From Parabacteroides timonensis (GTDB lineage Bacteria; Bacteroidota; Bacteroidia; Bacteroidales; Tannerellaceae): a stretch of 64,000 nt of DNA. Each line of letters begins with the position of its first letter. The stretch's first letter is position 1. Below, piece by piece: positions 37,753 through 46,474 of the stretch. The notes beneath the pieces were generated by a model. That model did no database searches and had not been told where the DNA came from. It saw only the letters and a program-made list of their open reading frames with translations. Location of the stretch: assembly GCF_900128505.1 (NCBI RefSeq), contig NZ_LT669941.1:1845760-1909759 (forward strand), read 5' to 3'. Position numbers and translations under genes: made by a program.

Positions 37753-38190
37753 TCAATCGACAGCCCATTGCTTCATCTCATACATATCCAAATATTCCTC
37801 CCATTCAGGATCAATTTCTGTATAAATAGAAATTGGAAGCAATTCAAATGAAGCCAGTGCTTCGTTCAATCGTTCTCCAAAGACACGAACAGTACGGGTA
37901 TAGAATACCCAAATCTTCTCTCCCGCTCCGGTATATACAGCAGTCAGGATAGACAATTTATCTTTTTCCATGGCTTTCTTCAATACCTCCTGAACATTTT
38001 CCATTTGTTCAGCAAGTGTATCGCCAGGCATTCCTTTTTCATCCCCTTCATATTTCCAGGTGATCTCTACACGTTCCTTGAATTTCCCGGATCGGATAAA
38101 CTCAGTCAGTTCATCACGGCCATAGATTGTTACCAGATTACCAGACTCGTTTTCCGACAATGCAGTGAACCATTCATCGCTTAATCTCAT
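37753..38190 (-). CDS. DUF695 domain protein
   Basis: A 145-residue cytoplasmic protein. The pattern of an N-terminal VEITWKYEGDEKGMPGD, a central EKDKLSILTAVYTGAGEKIWVFYTR and a C-terminal TEIDPEWEEYLDMY matches the DUF695 family. No catalytic motif is evident and the function is unknown. It lies 41 bases after the BASS-type transporter gene on the same strand and is followed by a strong terminator. Confidence 0.8.
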   Translation of the reverse strand: MRLSDEWFTALSENESGNLVTIYGRDELTEFIRSGKFKERVEITWKYEGDEKGMPGDTLAEQMENVQEVLKKAMEKDKLSILTAVYTGAGEKIWVFYTRTVRVFGERLNEALASFELLPISIYTEIDPEWEEYLDMYEMKQWAVD

Positions 38191-38231
38191 ATATTCCTAT
38201 TATTTATTATTTCCATTATTCTATCCTATGA

Positions 38232-39131
38232 TTATTTATTTGTTTTTATACGATTCTGTCTCCAAAGCTGATATGAATTAATAATGTTTTGCCACAAAAC
38301 ATATGCAGCCGGAGCAACCGATGATATAGGATCCAGATACACCTGAGCCATCCAGATAGCCAGGATCGTATTCTTCTGTCCTAATCCCTGTCCGGAAGAT
38401 ACCGGATCGCCATAATGCCGTCCAATACGCCTGCCCAACAAAAACTGTCCGACACAAATTACCAGAGAAACCAGTGCCAGGCTTATCTCTACCGTATAAT
38501 TCGGATTGTTCTGTTCCACCAGAAAACGAATAGTATTTCCGGTTACGATTGTCAGAGCTACTGCCCAAAGATAAAAAGATAATTGATGGATACTTAATAA
38601 TTTCTTATGGAATTTAGGAAGAAAATACTGCATACCCCAAGCGCAAACCAACGGAAGGATAAGTAACGGACCTACCTGCTTACAAATATACATGAATGAT
38701 TCAAAGAAAGGCATATCGCTATGTGTACCTAAAAAAGAAAAAAGAAACGGAGCGACCACTGCCACACCTACATTACAAAGAAACACATAGCTAGCCAGGA
38801 AAGCCACATTTCCACCCAACATCCCGGTTATAACGGCTGCAGCTGTTGCCGTCGGAGCCAGTACACAAATCAGAGCCCCTTCTGCTACTATCGGATTAAA
38901 AAGCCGGACAATAAAAAAAATAATCAAACAACCGGTCAACTGGATAAGCAATAGCCAAATATGTGCCGGATATATATGCAAATCACGGGGAGAAAGCTTA
39001 CAGAATGTAAGCAACAACATCGTAAAAATCAGATATGGAGTCAGAAATGATATATAACTTATTAATGGATAAGCAACTGCCCCAGTCAGCATAGCCAATG
39101 GAAGCATCCAGTTTTTGATAAATTGCAACAC
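38232..39131 (-). CDS. BASS-family (bile acid:sodium symporter-like) transporter
   Basis: A 299-residue inner-membrane protein with nine to ten hydrophobic helices. GALICVLAPTATAAAVITGMLGGNVAFLASYVF corresponds to the first crossover-helix region of BASS/ASBT transporters, and GQGLGQKNTILAIWMAQVYLDP to the second, which carry the sodium sites (only short parts quoted as landmarks). Substrate is not predictable; many bacterial members carry organic acids rather than bile acids. It lies 41 bases upstream of the DUF695 gene. Confidence 0.85.
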   Translation of the reverse strand: MLQFIKNWMLPLAMLTGAVAYPLISYISFLTPYLIFTMLLLTFCKLSPRDLHIYPAHIWLLLIQLTGCLIIFFIVRLFNPIVAEGALICVLAPTATAAAVITGMLGGNVAFLASYVFLCNVGVAVVAPFLFSFLGTHSDMPFFESFMYICKQVGPLLILPLVCAWGMQYFLPKFHKKLLSIHQLSFYLWAVALTIVTGNTIRFLVEQNNPNYTVEISLALVSLVICVGQFLLGRRIGRHYGDPVSSGQGLGQKNTILAIWMAQVYLDPISSVAPAAYVLWQNIINSYQLWRQNRIKTNK

Positions 39132-39196
39132 TGTAATATATGTTTTATAGCATCACAAAGGAACTGATTTAATACGAAAGATGCAAGGTTATCGTT

Positions 39197-40381
39197 CTAT
39201 ATTTTTAAACGTATCTTCATCATATTCAACAATCCTGCCACACCGATCACCAGCAGTGAATATACCAAAGACTTGACCAGCCCGGGAATACCGGCTTGCA
39301 GGAAGGTCGGATAATGTACATGAAGTAATGTTTCGATACTGTACCAGGCATAAGGAATAATATAACAGGTCAGCGTAACAGTACCTGCCGGCTTCAATAA
39401 GGCAAACCACCGACTCTGCCCTTTCACATCCGTCAGCCAGTAAACAAATGCAAACAAAGGGAAGAAAATCGCACAACAATAAAACAGCCATGTCGGGGTA
39501 GCCTGTATCTTGGAAATAATCCAATACTGATGAGCTAAGACTCCGGCAACCAACATAACAACTCCTGTAATTCCCATAATCAAAAAGAACTTACCTGGAT
39601 ATTGTTTGTCGGCATAACGCTGCATAACAACCGAGGCACACATGCCGGCTATACCAAAAGCATGTAAAGTTGCCTGGCTAGGTAAATAGTGCGACCATGT
39701 CCACTCCTTAAATACTTCGTCAGCAGACAACAGACTACATGCGATTATCGCCAGAAAAACAACCGACAACAAAAACAACCTCTCCCTGGTAATCAAAAAA
39801 ACTACAGCACAAACCAGATAAGTCCATCCGATCAATCCCAATATACCCCACCATTGAGGAGAGAAAGAAGCACCTCCCATACCTTTATATATAATGAACA
39901 GGTAAATCAGAATAGCAATACCTACGGCTTTCATCCCCCAAAACATATATTTTTTCTTCCGACTCGCTCTAGGATACACACTCCATATCAGGAAAAAGGC
40001 CAAAACCATCAGCAAAGAGAAATTAGGCAAAGAAATTCCGCTTGCCGAAGCATCCAATGTATCCCTGTTTACCGTATAGACTCCCATAAGTAACAAGGCA
40101 ACCGTCCGCCAAAAGATATGTGTAATAATCTCAGGCAATGTATCACCCGCTTTCATCCGGTTACGAATAGCATACGGTATCGCCATCCCCATAGCAAACA
40201 GGAAAGCTGGAAAAATGGTATCAGAGAAGCCCAGCATATCTTCATCAAAACGGGCATGCAATAACCAGTAAGGGATATCGTGCAATCCGGGTATATCGTT
40301 AACAAAAAGCATAAGAAACATCGTGAATGCCCGGAATATATCCAATGCTTCGATACGCGGAGATTTGCTTGTTTTTATCAT
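39197..40381 (-). CDS. DUF5009 / heparan-alpha-glucosaminide acetyltransferase-like membrane protein
   Basis: A 394-residue protein with about ten transmembrane helices. The N-terminal RIEALDIFRAFTMFLMLFVND is the hallmark of the acyltransferase-3-like DUF5009/HGSNAT group, where membrane enzymes move an acyl group across the bilayer. The nearby GFSDTIFPAFLFAMGMAIPY is also conserved. In Bacteroidetes these genes often accompany glycan loci, but the acceptor is unknown. It is 65 bases from the BASS gene on the same strand. Confidence 0.85.
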   Translation of the reverse strand: MIKTSKSPRIEALDIFRAFTMFLMLFVNDIPGLHDIPYWLLHARFDEDMLGFSDTIFPAFLFAMGMAIPYAIRNRMKAGDTLPEIITHIFWRTVALLLMGVYTVNRDTLDASASGISLPNFSLLMVLAFFLIWSVYPRASRKKKYMFWGMKAVGIAILIYLFIIYKGMGGASFSPQWWGILGLIGWTYLVCAVVFLITRERLFLLSVVFLAIIACSLLSADEVFKEWTWSHYLPSQATLHAFGIAGMCASVVMQRYADKQYPGKFFLIMGITGVVMLVAGVLAHQYWIISKIQATPTWLFYCCAIFFPLFAFVYWLTDVKGQSRWFALLKPAGTVTLTCYIIPYAWYSIETLLHVHYPTFLQAGIPGLVKSLVYSLLVIGVAGLLNMMKIRLKI

Positions 40382-40412
40382 AATAATTCATTTAAGATCG
40401 TACAAATATAGG

Positions 40413-40489
40413 AAAAAAGAGACTGCTTCAAAATACCACTTTATTCAGACCGGTTGATCAGGAAAAAGCTATATTTTAAAGCAGCCTCT
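40413..40489 (-). terminator. Intrinsic terminator of the purF-like/pepT/gcvT operon
   Basis: AGAGACTGCTT (40418-40428) pairs with AAGCAGCCTCT (40479-40489) with one mismatch; the minus strand continues with TTTTTTCC. The loop is long (50 bases) and may contain further structure. Confidence 0.6.
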
Positions 40490-40510
40490 TTATATAAAAA
40501 CCGTTTCCGG

Positions 40511-41596
40511 TTATTTACGGAACGGAGCTTTCACCACCTGAGCTTTCAGATTTCTGTTACGTACTTTTATGAAGAATTCTGTACCAGCCTTGGCATATTC
40601 AGGTTTCACATATCCCATACCGATACCTTTTTTCAATACAGGAGACATTGTACCAGAAGTTACCACCCCGATCACATTATCTTCAGCATCTACAATCTCG
40701 TAACCATGACGGGGTATACCTTTATCTATCAGTTCGAATGCACACAGTTTGCGTGTTACGCCTTCTTTCTTCTGACGTTCCAGTTCCGCACGGTTGGTAA
40801 ATTCTTTTCCTTCTGCAAACTTGGTGATCCATCCCAGACCTGCTTCGATCGGAGAAGTCGTATCATCCAGGTCGTTTCCATACAGGCAGAAACCCATTTC
40901 CAGACGAAGCGTATCACGTGCACCCAGACCTACCGGTTTAATACCTTCCGGTTTTCCAGCTTCAAAGATAGCATTCCAGATCGTCATAGCATCATCCAGA
41001 TAGAAGTATAGTTCGAAACCACCGGCACCGGTGTAACCCGTGTTAGATATGATCACGTTCTTACATCCAGCAAATTCACCCGTCACGAATGAATAATAAG
41101 GAATAGAAGACAGGTTGACAGAAGTAAGACGCTGTAAAACTTCAGTTGCTTTCGGTCCCTGGATAGCCAGCTGTGCAGTACGGTCGGAAGAGTTTTCAAG
41201 CTCTGCTCCCACTGTGTTATGGCTTACACACCAATCCCAGTCCTTCGCAATATTACCGGCATTTACTACCAATAGATATTTTTCCGGTTCATAATGATAA
41301 ACCAGCAAGTCATCTACAATACCGCCTTTGTCATTAGGGAAACAGGTATATTGTGCCTTACCCAAAGGCAAAACAGAAGCATCATTAGACGTGATACCCT
41401 GAATAAAAGCCAGCGCATTCGGGCCTTTTACCCAAAACTCACCCATATGAGATACATCAAACACACCTACACCATTCACTACGGTCATGTGTTCGTCGAT
41501 GATGCCGGTATATTCAATAGGCATATTATAGCCGGCAAATTCGTGCATTTTTGCTCCCAATGCGATATGCACATCGGTAAACGGAGTTGTTTTCAT
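40511..41596 (-). CDS. gcvT: Aminomethyltransferase (glycine cleavage T protein)
   Basis: The T protein of the glycine cleavage system transfers the methylene group from lipoyl-bound aminomethyl on H protein to tetrahydrofolate and releases ammonia. The 361-residue protein has the family landmarks: [65 protein letters not shown] and a C-terminal [16 protein letters not shown]. It lies 12 bases after pepT and ends the operon. The genes for H and P proteins are not in the window, so the system is dispersed. Confidence 0.97.
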   Translation of the reverse strand: MKTTPFTDVHIALGAKMHEFAGYNMPIEYTGIIDEHMTVVNGVGVFDVSHMGEFWVKGPNALAFIQGITSNDASVLPLGKAQYTCFPNDKGGIVDDLLVYHYEPEKYLLVVNAGNIAKDWDWCVSHNTVGAELENSSDRTAQLAIQGPKATEVLQRLTSVNLSSIPYYSFVTGEFAGCKNVIISNTGYTGAGGFELYFYLDDAMTIWNAIFEAGKPEGIKPVGLGARDTLRLEMGFCLYGNDLDDTTSPIEAGLGWITKFAEGKEFTNRAELERQKKEGVTRKLCAFELIDKGIPRHGYEIVDAEDNVIGVVTSGTMSPVLKKGIGMGYVKPEYAKAGTEFFIKVRNRNLKAQVVKAPFRK

Positions 41597-41608
41597 GTTA
41601 TTATTCGT

Positions 41609-42829
41609 TTAAGATTTTTGAGCTAACAGCTCAGTTATTTTTATTATGGTTTGCATACTTTTTTCCAGTGAGTTGACCGGAAGGAACTCATAACGTCCAT
41701 GGAAATTCAGTCCTCCCGCAAAGATATTCGGACAAGGCAATCCCATAAACGACAGACGGGCACCGTCCGTTCCGCCACGAATCGGCTTTACCAACGGCTT
41801 TACACCGACAGCTTCCATCGCTTCGAACGCCAGGTCCACAATATATTTCTTCGGTTCAACCACCTCACGCATATTATAATACTGGTCGCGAAGTTCGAGT
41901 GTCGTACTACCCGGATGTATTTCATTCATACGTTTTACCAATAGACGCAACTGTTCTTTCTTTTCTTCGAACAATGTACGAACATGATCGCGGATAATAT
42001 AAGACAAAGAAGCCTCTTCCACGGTACCGGACATATTAGTCAAGTGATAAAAGCCTTCATACCCCGTTGTATGTTCCGGACGCTGCGATGCAGGCAACCA
42101 CGAAGCGAACTCGATCGCCAAAAGCGAAGCATTCAACATTTTATTCTTTGCATAACCCGGATGAACATTCAACCCTTTGAAAGTTACTTTTGCTCCGGCA
42201 GCATTGAAGTTTTCATATTCCAGTTCGCCGATCTGTCCACCATCGATCGTATAAGCCCATTCGCAACCGAACTTTTCCACATCAAAATGATCGGCACCCT
42301 GGCCTATCTCTTCATCGGGAGTAAAACCGATACGAATCTTTCCATGTTCGATTTCCGGATGATCCTTCAGATACTGAACAGCCGAAATGATAGCGGCCAC
42401 TCCCCCCTTATCGTCGGCACCCAGCAAAGTCTTACCGTTAGTCACGATAATATCCTGTCCTTTATAGTCGTTCAACTCAGGAAACATCAGGGGAGAAAGT
42501 ACGACATTCTCTTCAGCACACAACACGATATCTCCCCCTTTATAGGTTACGATACGCGGAGTTACATCTTTTCCGGACATATCCGGACTGGTATCCAGAT
42601 GCGCAATAAAACCGATAGTCGGCACTTTTTTTGTTGTATTAGCCGGAAGAGTAGCCATCAGATAGCAATTATCATCCAGGGTAATATCTTCCAGGCCAAT
42701 AGCTTCCAGTTCCTTTACCAATTCAAGGGCAAGCACCCGCTGTCCGGGAGTACTGGGCGTTGTGCCCGTTTCTTCGTCCGACTGTGTGTCGAACGTAACG
42801 TACTTCAAAAATCGTTCTGTCAGATTCAT
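41609..42829 (-). CDS. pepT: Peptidase T (tripeptidase)
   Basis: M20-family zinc tripeptidase that releases the N-terminal residue of tripeptides. The 406-residue protein shows the zinc ligands in [25 protein letters not shown] and [16 protein letters not shown] (the last with the catalytic Glu pair), and C-terminal [20 protein letters not shown] and [15 protein letters not shown]. It is complete. It lies between the PurF-like gene (14 bases) and gcvT (12 bases), so the three form an operon. Confidence 0.97.
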   Translation of the reverse strand: MNLTERFLKYVTFDTQSDEETGTTPSTPGQRVLALELVKELEAIGLEDITLDDNCYLMATLPANTTKKVPTIGFIAHLDTSPDMSGKDVTPRIVTYKGGDIVLCAEENVVLSPLMFPELNDYKGQDIIVTNGKTLLGADDKGGVAAIISAVQYLKDHPEIEHGKIRIGFTPDEEIGQGADHFDVEKFGCEWAYTIDGGQIGELEYENFNAAGAKVTFKGLNVHPGYAKNKMLNASLLAIEFASWLPASQRPEHTTGYEGFYHLTNMSGTVEEASLSYIIRDHVRTLFEEKKEQLRLLVKRMNEIHPGSTTLELRDQYYNMREVVEPKKYIVDLAFEAMEAVGVKPLVKPIRGGTDGARLSFMGLPCPNIFAGGLNFHGRYEFLPVNSLEKSMQTIIKITELLAQKS

Positions 42830-42843
42830 AAGGCTGTGTTTTT

Positions 42844-44247
42844 TTAGAAACAGCTTGACCCGTCATAGCAATGCGTACAAACGCATTCCTTAGGCAAGCC
42901 GATCGATTGAATTAAATCTTCTACGGTGTTAAATTTGAGCGTAGTGATGTTCAGCTGTTCACGGATACGCTCAACAAGGTTATTATATTGTTCAGTACCG
43001 GTTGCCGCATACTTATCCAGATTCTTAGCATCATCGCCCTCTATTTCTTTAACAATCCGGCGGGCAATAAGTTCGAGATGAGATTTGGAAGCGGAGAATC
43101 CGACAAACGGGCATGAATGCAAGATAGGAGGACATCCGATACGCATGTGTACCTCTTTTGCCCCATATCCGTACAATATATTTACATTATCGCGAAGCTG
43201 TGTTCCACGTACAATCGAGTCGTCACAGAAGATAACCCGCTTTCCACGCAACAGTTCACGATTTGGAATCAGTTTCATTTTAGCAACCAAGTCACGAACA
43301 GCCTGGTTAGCCGGAGTAAAGCTACGAGGCCATGTCGGTGTATATTTCACAATAGCGCGGCGGTAAGGGATTCCCTTTCCTTCAGCATACCCCAAAGCCA
43401 TACCAATACCCGAATCAGGAATACCGGATACGAAATCGGCTTCCACTTCATCCTTCTTTGCCATCGAAACACCGCTGGCATAACGTGAAGCGTCTACATT
43501 TACCCCTTCATATTCAGATACCGGATATCCATAGTAAACCCACAAGAAAGAACAAACCTGCATCTTTTTATTCGGTTTACGCAATTGTGTCATCTTATCA
43601 GCTGTAAGATGTACGATTTCACCCGGTCCTACATTATATTCTATTTCATATCCCAGATTCGGAAAACTACAAGGTTCGCTGGTGGCTGCATAAGCTCCCT
43701 CCTTCTTTCCGACCAGTATCGGCGTACGTCCCCATTTATCACGGGCTGCAATAATACCGTCTTCGGTAAGGATCAACATCGAACAAGAACCTTTTACCTT
43801 TTCGAATACCAGTTCTATTCCTTCCAGAAATGTTCTTCCTTCAGATATAAGTAATGAGATCAATTCTGTTTGATTGGTCTGTCCGGAACTTAATTCGGAG
43901 AAATGACAACCTTTATCCAGTAGTTCTTTCTCCAACTCATCCATATTATTCACTTTGGCAACCGTTACTACGGCATATTTACCCAGGTGAGAATTAATAA
44001 AGATAGGTTGAGGATCCGTGTCACTGATGATACCGATACCGGAGTTTCCCTGAAACTTGTCCAGTTCACTTTCAAAACGTGTACGGAAATAAGAATTTTC
44101 AAGATTATGGATAGAACGCTTAAATACGCCATTATGGAGAGTTGCCATACCGCCTCTGCGGGTTCCTAAGTGAGAGTTGTAATCTGTGCCATAGAATAAA
44201 TCGGTAGCACAAGCCGAGTTAGAAATAGTGCCGAAAAAACCACCCAT
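42844..44247 (-). CDS. Amidophosphoribosyltransferase-like protein lacking the catalytic N-terminal Cys
   Basis: The protein has the PurF layout: an Ntn glutaminase domain (about 1-235) and a phosphoribosyltransferase domain with the PRPP motif [13 protein letters not shown] (about 338-350). True PurF begins with Met-Cys-Gly, and that Cys is the glutamine nucleophile; here the protein begins MGGFFGTIS, so Cys is replaced by Gly. The surrounding glutaminase features ([27 protein letters not shown]) remain. Cys residues at the C-terminus ([12 protein letters not shown]) and CSF near 235 resemble the Fe-S type of PurF. It may use free ammonia, a partner glutaminase, or another reaction. A separate true purF is expected elsewhere. 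Confidence 0.85.
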   Translation of the reverse strand: MGGFFGTISNSACATDLFYGTDYNSHLGTRRGGMATLHNGVFKRSIHNLENSYFRTRFESELDKFQGNSGIGIISDTDPQPIFINSHLGKYAVVTVAKVNNMDELEKELLDKGCHFSELSSGQTNQTELISLLISEGRTFLEGIELVFEKVKGSCSMLILTEDGIIAARDKWGRTPILVGKKEGAYAATSEPCSFPNLGYEIEYNVGPGEIVHLTADKMTQLRKPNKKMQVCSFLWVYYGYPVSEYEGVNVDASRYASGVSMAKKDEVEADFVSGIPDSGIGMALGYAEGKGIPYRRAIVKYTPTWPRSFTPANQAVRDLVAKMKLIPNRELLRGKRVIFCDDSIVRGTQLRDNVNILYGYGAKEVHMRIGCPPILHSCPFVGFSASKSHLELIARRIVKEIEGDDAKNLDKYAATGTEQYNNLVERIREQLNITTLKFNTVEDLIQSIGLPKECVCTHCYDGSSCF

Positions 44248-44281
44248 TGTTCTTACTATTTTTGAATTTTAAATTAGGACA

Positions 44282-44289
44282 CAAATGTA
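44282..44289 (-). promoter_or_regulatory. -7 box TACATTTG for the purF-like/pepT/gcvT operon
   Basis: The + strand CAAATGTA reads TACATTTG on the minus strand, a perfect match, 34 bases before the start codon at 44247. Confidence 0.55.
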
Positions 44290-44405
44290 CGAGATTATTT
44301 AGACATATACCAGAGCAGACTCTAATCTCTCAAAAAAATATAATTACCGGAAGTTCATGCATGAGCATATTTATAACAGAAAACAACTTCGATTTTCCCA
44401 AAAGA

Positions 44406-44467
44406 GTTTCTCCCGAATGAAACTAAAGTTTCTACCGGACGAAACAAAAGTTTCATCAAGAAGAAAC
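44406..44467. repeat. Alternating GTTTC/GAAAC inverted-repeat patch
   Basis: Within 62 bases GTTTC or GAAAC occurs six times. Two 14-base inverted units stand out: GAAACTAAAGTTTC (44419-44432) and GAAACAAAAGTTTC (44441-44454), with outlying GTTTC (44406-44410) and GAAAC (44463-44467). Any neighbouring pair can form a hairpin. Confidence 0.7.
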
Positions 44468-44578
44468 TGCCGACAAGACATACCAAGCCTGGAGAATCGT
44501 ATACATTTTTTAACCAACCAGAAAGCAAAAGGTTTACAGCCACTTAGAAACAAATATCACTCACAAGATGAAAAAACA

Positions 44579-44609
44579 CTTGCATTGTAAAAAATAATAT
44601 CTACTTTTG
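44579..44609 (+). promoter_or_regulatory. Promoter of the SRP RNA - tRNA-Thr unit
   Basis: CTTG (44579-44582), 19 bases, TACTTTTG (44602-44609): a good -33/-7 pair. The RNA would begin about 44613-44615. Confidence 0.7.
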
Positions 44610-44612
44610 CAC

Positions 44613-44712
44613 CCGGGTAAGTCCTATACGGCATGCTCCCTCGGAATCCCCCAGGGCTTGACCGCAGCAAGGGTACTTGGTTGTAGCGGCGCGATGTAGT
44701 AAGCTTACCCAC
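44613..44712 (+). ncRNA. ffs: Signal recognition particle RNA, small bacterial (4.5S) type
   Basis: A hairpin RNA of about 100 bases. The closing stem is GGGTAAG (44615-44621) with CTTACCC (44704-44710). The central part has the conserved SRP domain IV pattern of CAGG on one side and GCAGCAAGG on the other, around a short loop (CCCAGGGC...CCGCAGCAAGGG, 44653-44680). It has its own promoter and is followed after 3 bases by tRNA-Thr. The exact 5' and 3' ends are estimates. It binds Ffh to target nascent membrane proteins. Confidence 0.85.
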
Positions 44713-44714
44713 CT

Positions 44715-44788
44715 GCCTCTTTAGCTCAGTTGGCCAGAGCACGTGATTTGTAATCTCGGGGTCGTTGGTTCGAATCCGACAAGAGGCT
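44715..44788 (+). tRNA. tRNA-Thr (anticodon TGT)
   Basis: The acceptor stem is GCCTCTT with AAGAGGC. The D-loop region is TAGCTCAGTTGGCCAGAGC, the anticodon loop TTTGTAA gives TGT (reads ACA/ACG-type Thr codons), and the T arm is GTTGGTTCGAATCCGAC. The 3' CCA is not encoded. It is 74 bases and lies directly after the SRP RNA, probably processed from the same transcript. Confidence 0.97.
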
Positions 44789-44791
44789 CTC

Positions 44792-44832
44792 AAAAAGAGG
44801 AAGTTTATTTAAGTAAACTTCCTCTTTTTTTT
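44792..44832 (+). terminator. Intrinsic terminator of the SRP RNA - tRNA unit
   Basis: AGAGGAAGTTTA (44796-44807) pairs with TAAACTTCCTCT (44814-44825), followed by eight T. Confidence 0.9.
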
Positions 44833-44841
44833 ATTATCATA

Positions 44842-44872
44842 ATTGCATATTCTTGCAAAAGGATTAATTTTG
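44842..44872 (+). promoter_or_regulatory. Promoter of the DUF4199 gene
   Basis: ATTG (44842-44845), 19 bases, TAATTTTG (44865-44872): matches the -33/-7 spacing. The ATG is at 44903. Confidence 0.65.
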
Positions 44873-44902
44873 CTGATATAAATTTTAAAACAGCAATATA
44901 CG

Positions 44903-45430
44903 ATGGAAGAAAATAAAGGTCTACTATTAAAAAGTGCGATGACTTATGGCCTGGCCATGGGAATTTACTGGGTGATAAAGTATCTATTCTTTATTTTCGG
45001 CAATACAATTCCCGCTCTTAATATTGTCTATTTGGCACTAACATTGCTGGTTCCGTTTATCGCCTACTATCTGACTAAACGATATAAACAAGACATCGGT
45101 GGAAAAATCAGCTTCTTTCACGCATGGCGATTCGGTACGATGCTCTATTTCTTTGCCGCTCTGATCGTAGCATTGGAACATTTTGTATTTTTCCAGTTTA
45201 TCGCACCGGCTGACTTTCTGTCTAACTCGATAAACCAGATGATAGATGTACTGAAAGATTCGCAGGTAAGCACCGAAGTAATGGAGGCTGTAGGAAGAAC
45301 GAACTTCACTCCTATCCACATGGCGATTCAAGGTATCTTTAACAATATATTTTACGGTATCATACTTTCAATTCCGGTAGCTGCTATTATATGCAGAAAT
45401 AATGAAACCGGAAATGTCGGACAAGAATAA
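44903..45430 (+). CDS. DUF4199 family membrane protein
   Basis: A 175-residue protein with four transmembrane helices (about 8-28, 38-58, 72-98, 142-165), the normal DUF4199 layout. GKISFFHAWRFGTMLYFFAALI is the typical central stretch. The function is unknown. It begins a + strand run with the GT2 gene 20 bases downstream; this pairing, seen often in Bacteroidetes, suggests a linked envelope role, which is inference. Confidence 0.88.
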   Translation: MEENKGLLLKSAMTYGLAMGIYWVIKYLFFIFGNTIPALNIVYLALTLLVPFIAYYLTKRYKQDIGGKISFFHAWRFGTMLYFFAALIVALEHFVFFQFIAPADFLSNSINQMIDVLKDSQVSTEVMEAVGRTNFTPIHMAIQGIFNNIFYGIILSIPVAAIICRNNETGNVGQE

Positions 45431-45450
45431 AAGGAGAAACAAAACAAATA

Positions 45451-46401
45451 ATGGACATATCAGTAGTTATTCCGTTGTATAACGAAGCCGAATCCCTTCC
45501 TGAGTTGGAAGCATGGATAGAGCGGGTAATGAAAGAAAACAACTTTACTTACGAAGTTATATTTGTAAACGATGGAAGTACGGACAACTCATGGGAAGTA
45601 ATCGAAGAGTTACAACAAAAAAATCCATGTGTTAGAGGTGTTAAATTCCGTCGCAACTATGGTAAATCCCCCGGATTGCACTGTGGTTTCCAGCGCGCCA
45701 AAGGAGATGTGGTCATAACCATGGATGCTGACCTGCAAGACAGCCCCGACGAGATCCCCGAACTTTACCGTATGATAAAAGACGAAGGGTATGATCTCGT
45801 TTCCGGATGGAAAAAGAAGCGGTACGATCCATTATCCAAGACTATACCGACTAAGTTGTTCAATGCTACGGCACGTAGATTCTCCGGTATAAACAATCTC
45901 CACGATTTCAATTGTGGATTAAAAGCATATAAGAATATTGTAATAAAGAATATAGAGGTGTATAATGATATGCACCGGTATATTCCTTACCTGGCAAAGA
46001 TCGCAGGTTTCAATAAGATTGCCGAAAAGGTAGTACAACACCAGGCACGCAAATACGGGACAACCAAATTCGGACTAAATCGTTTCGTGAACGGTTATCT
46101 CGATTTGATTACGCTATGGTTTACTTCCAAGTTCGGAAAGAAACCGATGCACTTTTTCGGCCTTTGGGGAAGCGTTATGTTCTTTATCGGTTTTATAGCT
46201 TTAGTAATCGTTCTGAGCATGAAACTGATCTCGATGTTTTCAGGTGATTTACGTCCGCTTGTGACTAATTCGCCTTATTTCTATATATCACTTACCGCAA
46301 TGATACTGGGAACCCAGATGTTCCTTGCCGGATTTATCGGAGAGTTGATATCCAGAAATGCCCCCAACCGGAACAATTATAAGATCGAATCGGAAATATA
46401 A
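45451..46401 (+). CDS. Family 2 glycosyltransferase, DPM1/GtrB type
   Basis: A 316-residue polyprenyl-phosphate sugar transferase-like enzyme. The catalytic domain (about 1-225) has VVIPLYNEAESLPEL, VNDGSTDNSWEVIEEL and the metal/donor motif MDADLQDSPDEIPELY. QARKYGTTKFGLNRF near 205 precedes two C-terminal transmembrane helices (about 232-257, 270-295), as in GtrB and PglH-like proteins. It likely makes a lipid-linked monosaccharide at the inner face of the membrane. The acceptor is probably undecaprenyl phosphate, by family. Confidence 0.93.
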   Translation: MDISVVIPLYNEAESLPELEAWIERVMKENNFTYEVIFVNDGSTDNSWEVIEELQQKNPCVRGVKFRRNYGKSPGLHCGFQRAKGDVVITMDADLQDSPDEIPELYRMIKDEGYDLVSGWKKKRYDPLSKTIPTKLFNATARRFSGINNLHDFNCGLKAYKNIVIKNIEVYNDMHRYIPYLAKIAGFNKIAEKVVQHQARKYGTTKFGLNRFVNGYLDLITLWFTSKFGKKPMHFFGLWGSVMFFIGFIALVIVLSMKLISMFSGDLRPLVTNSPYFYISLTAMILGTQMFLAGFIGELISRNAPNRNNYKIESEI

Positions 46402-46474
46402 GATACGGGAAAGTTTGTCCGTATTCCGAAGCAAAGCGATCGAAGAGGTTAGCAAAAGGGAAACTTTTTAATAT
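46402..46474 (+). promoter_or_regulatory. Structured leader of mntP with competing hairpins
   Basis: ATACGG (46403-46408) can pair with CCGTAT (46419-46424); alternatively AAAGTTT (46410-46416), in the loop of the first hairpin, can pair with AAACTTT (46461-46467), which is followed by TTAATAT. The two pairings interfere. This is a possible attenuator, but it does not show the conserved yybP-ykoY manganese-riboswitch core. Confidence 0.3.

Larger units (their letters stand above)
44248..44578. other. Intergenic region with promoter and short inverted repeats
   Basis: No gene is supported in this stretch. It holds the -7 box of the PurF-like gene at 44282-44289 and the GAAAC/GTTTC repeat patch at 44406-44467. 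The short frames here are low-complexity readings of that repeat. Confidence 0.6.

Noticed and set aside
40497..41600. Glycine riboswitch for gcvT
   Set aside because: gcvT is the third gene of an operon with a 12-base gap upstream; there is no room for an aptamer.
41984..42847. Long + strand reading frame (287 codons) opposite pepT
   Set aside because: Antisense to a conserved peptidase with all motifs present.
44406..44467. CRISPR-like array
   Set aside because: The units are only 5-14 bases, inverted rather than direct, with no spacers of constant length and no cas genes nearby.
44557..44793. Minus-strand reading frame across the SRP RNA and tRNA
   Set aside because: It is the complement of two structured RNA genes.
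46402..46474. yybP-ykoY manganese riboswitch before mntP
   Set aside because: The region is too short and lacks the conserved internal-loop sequences; kept only as a generic structured leader.
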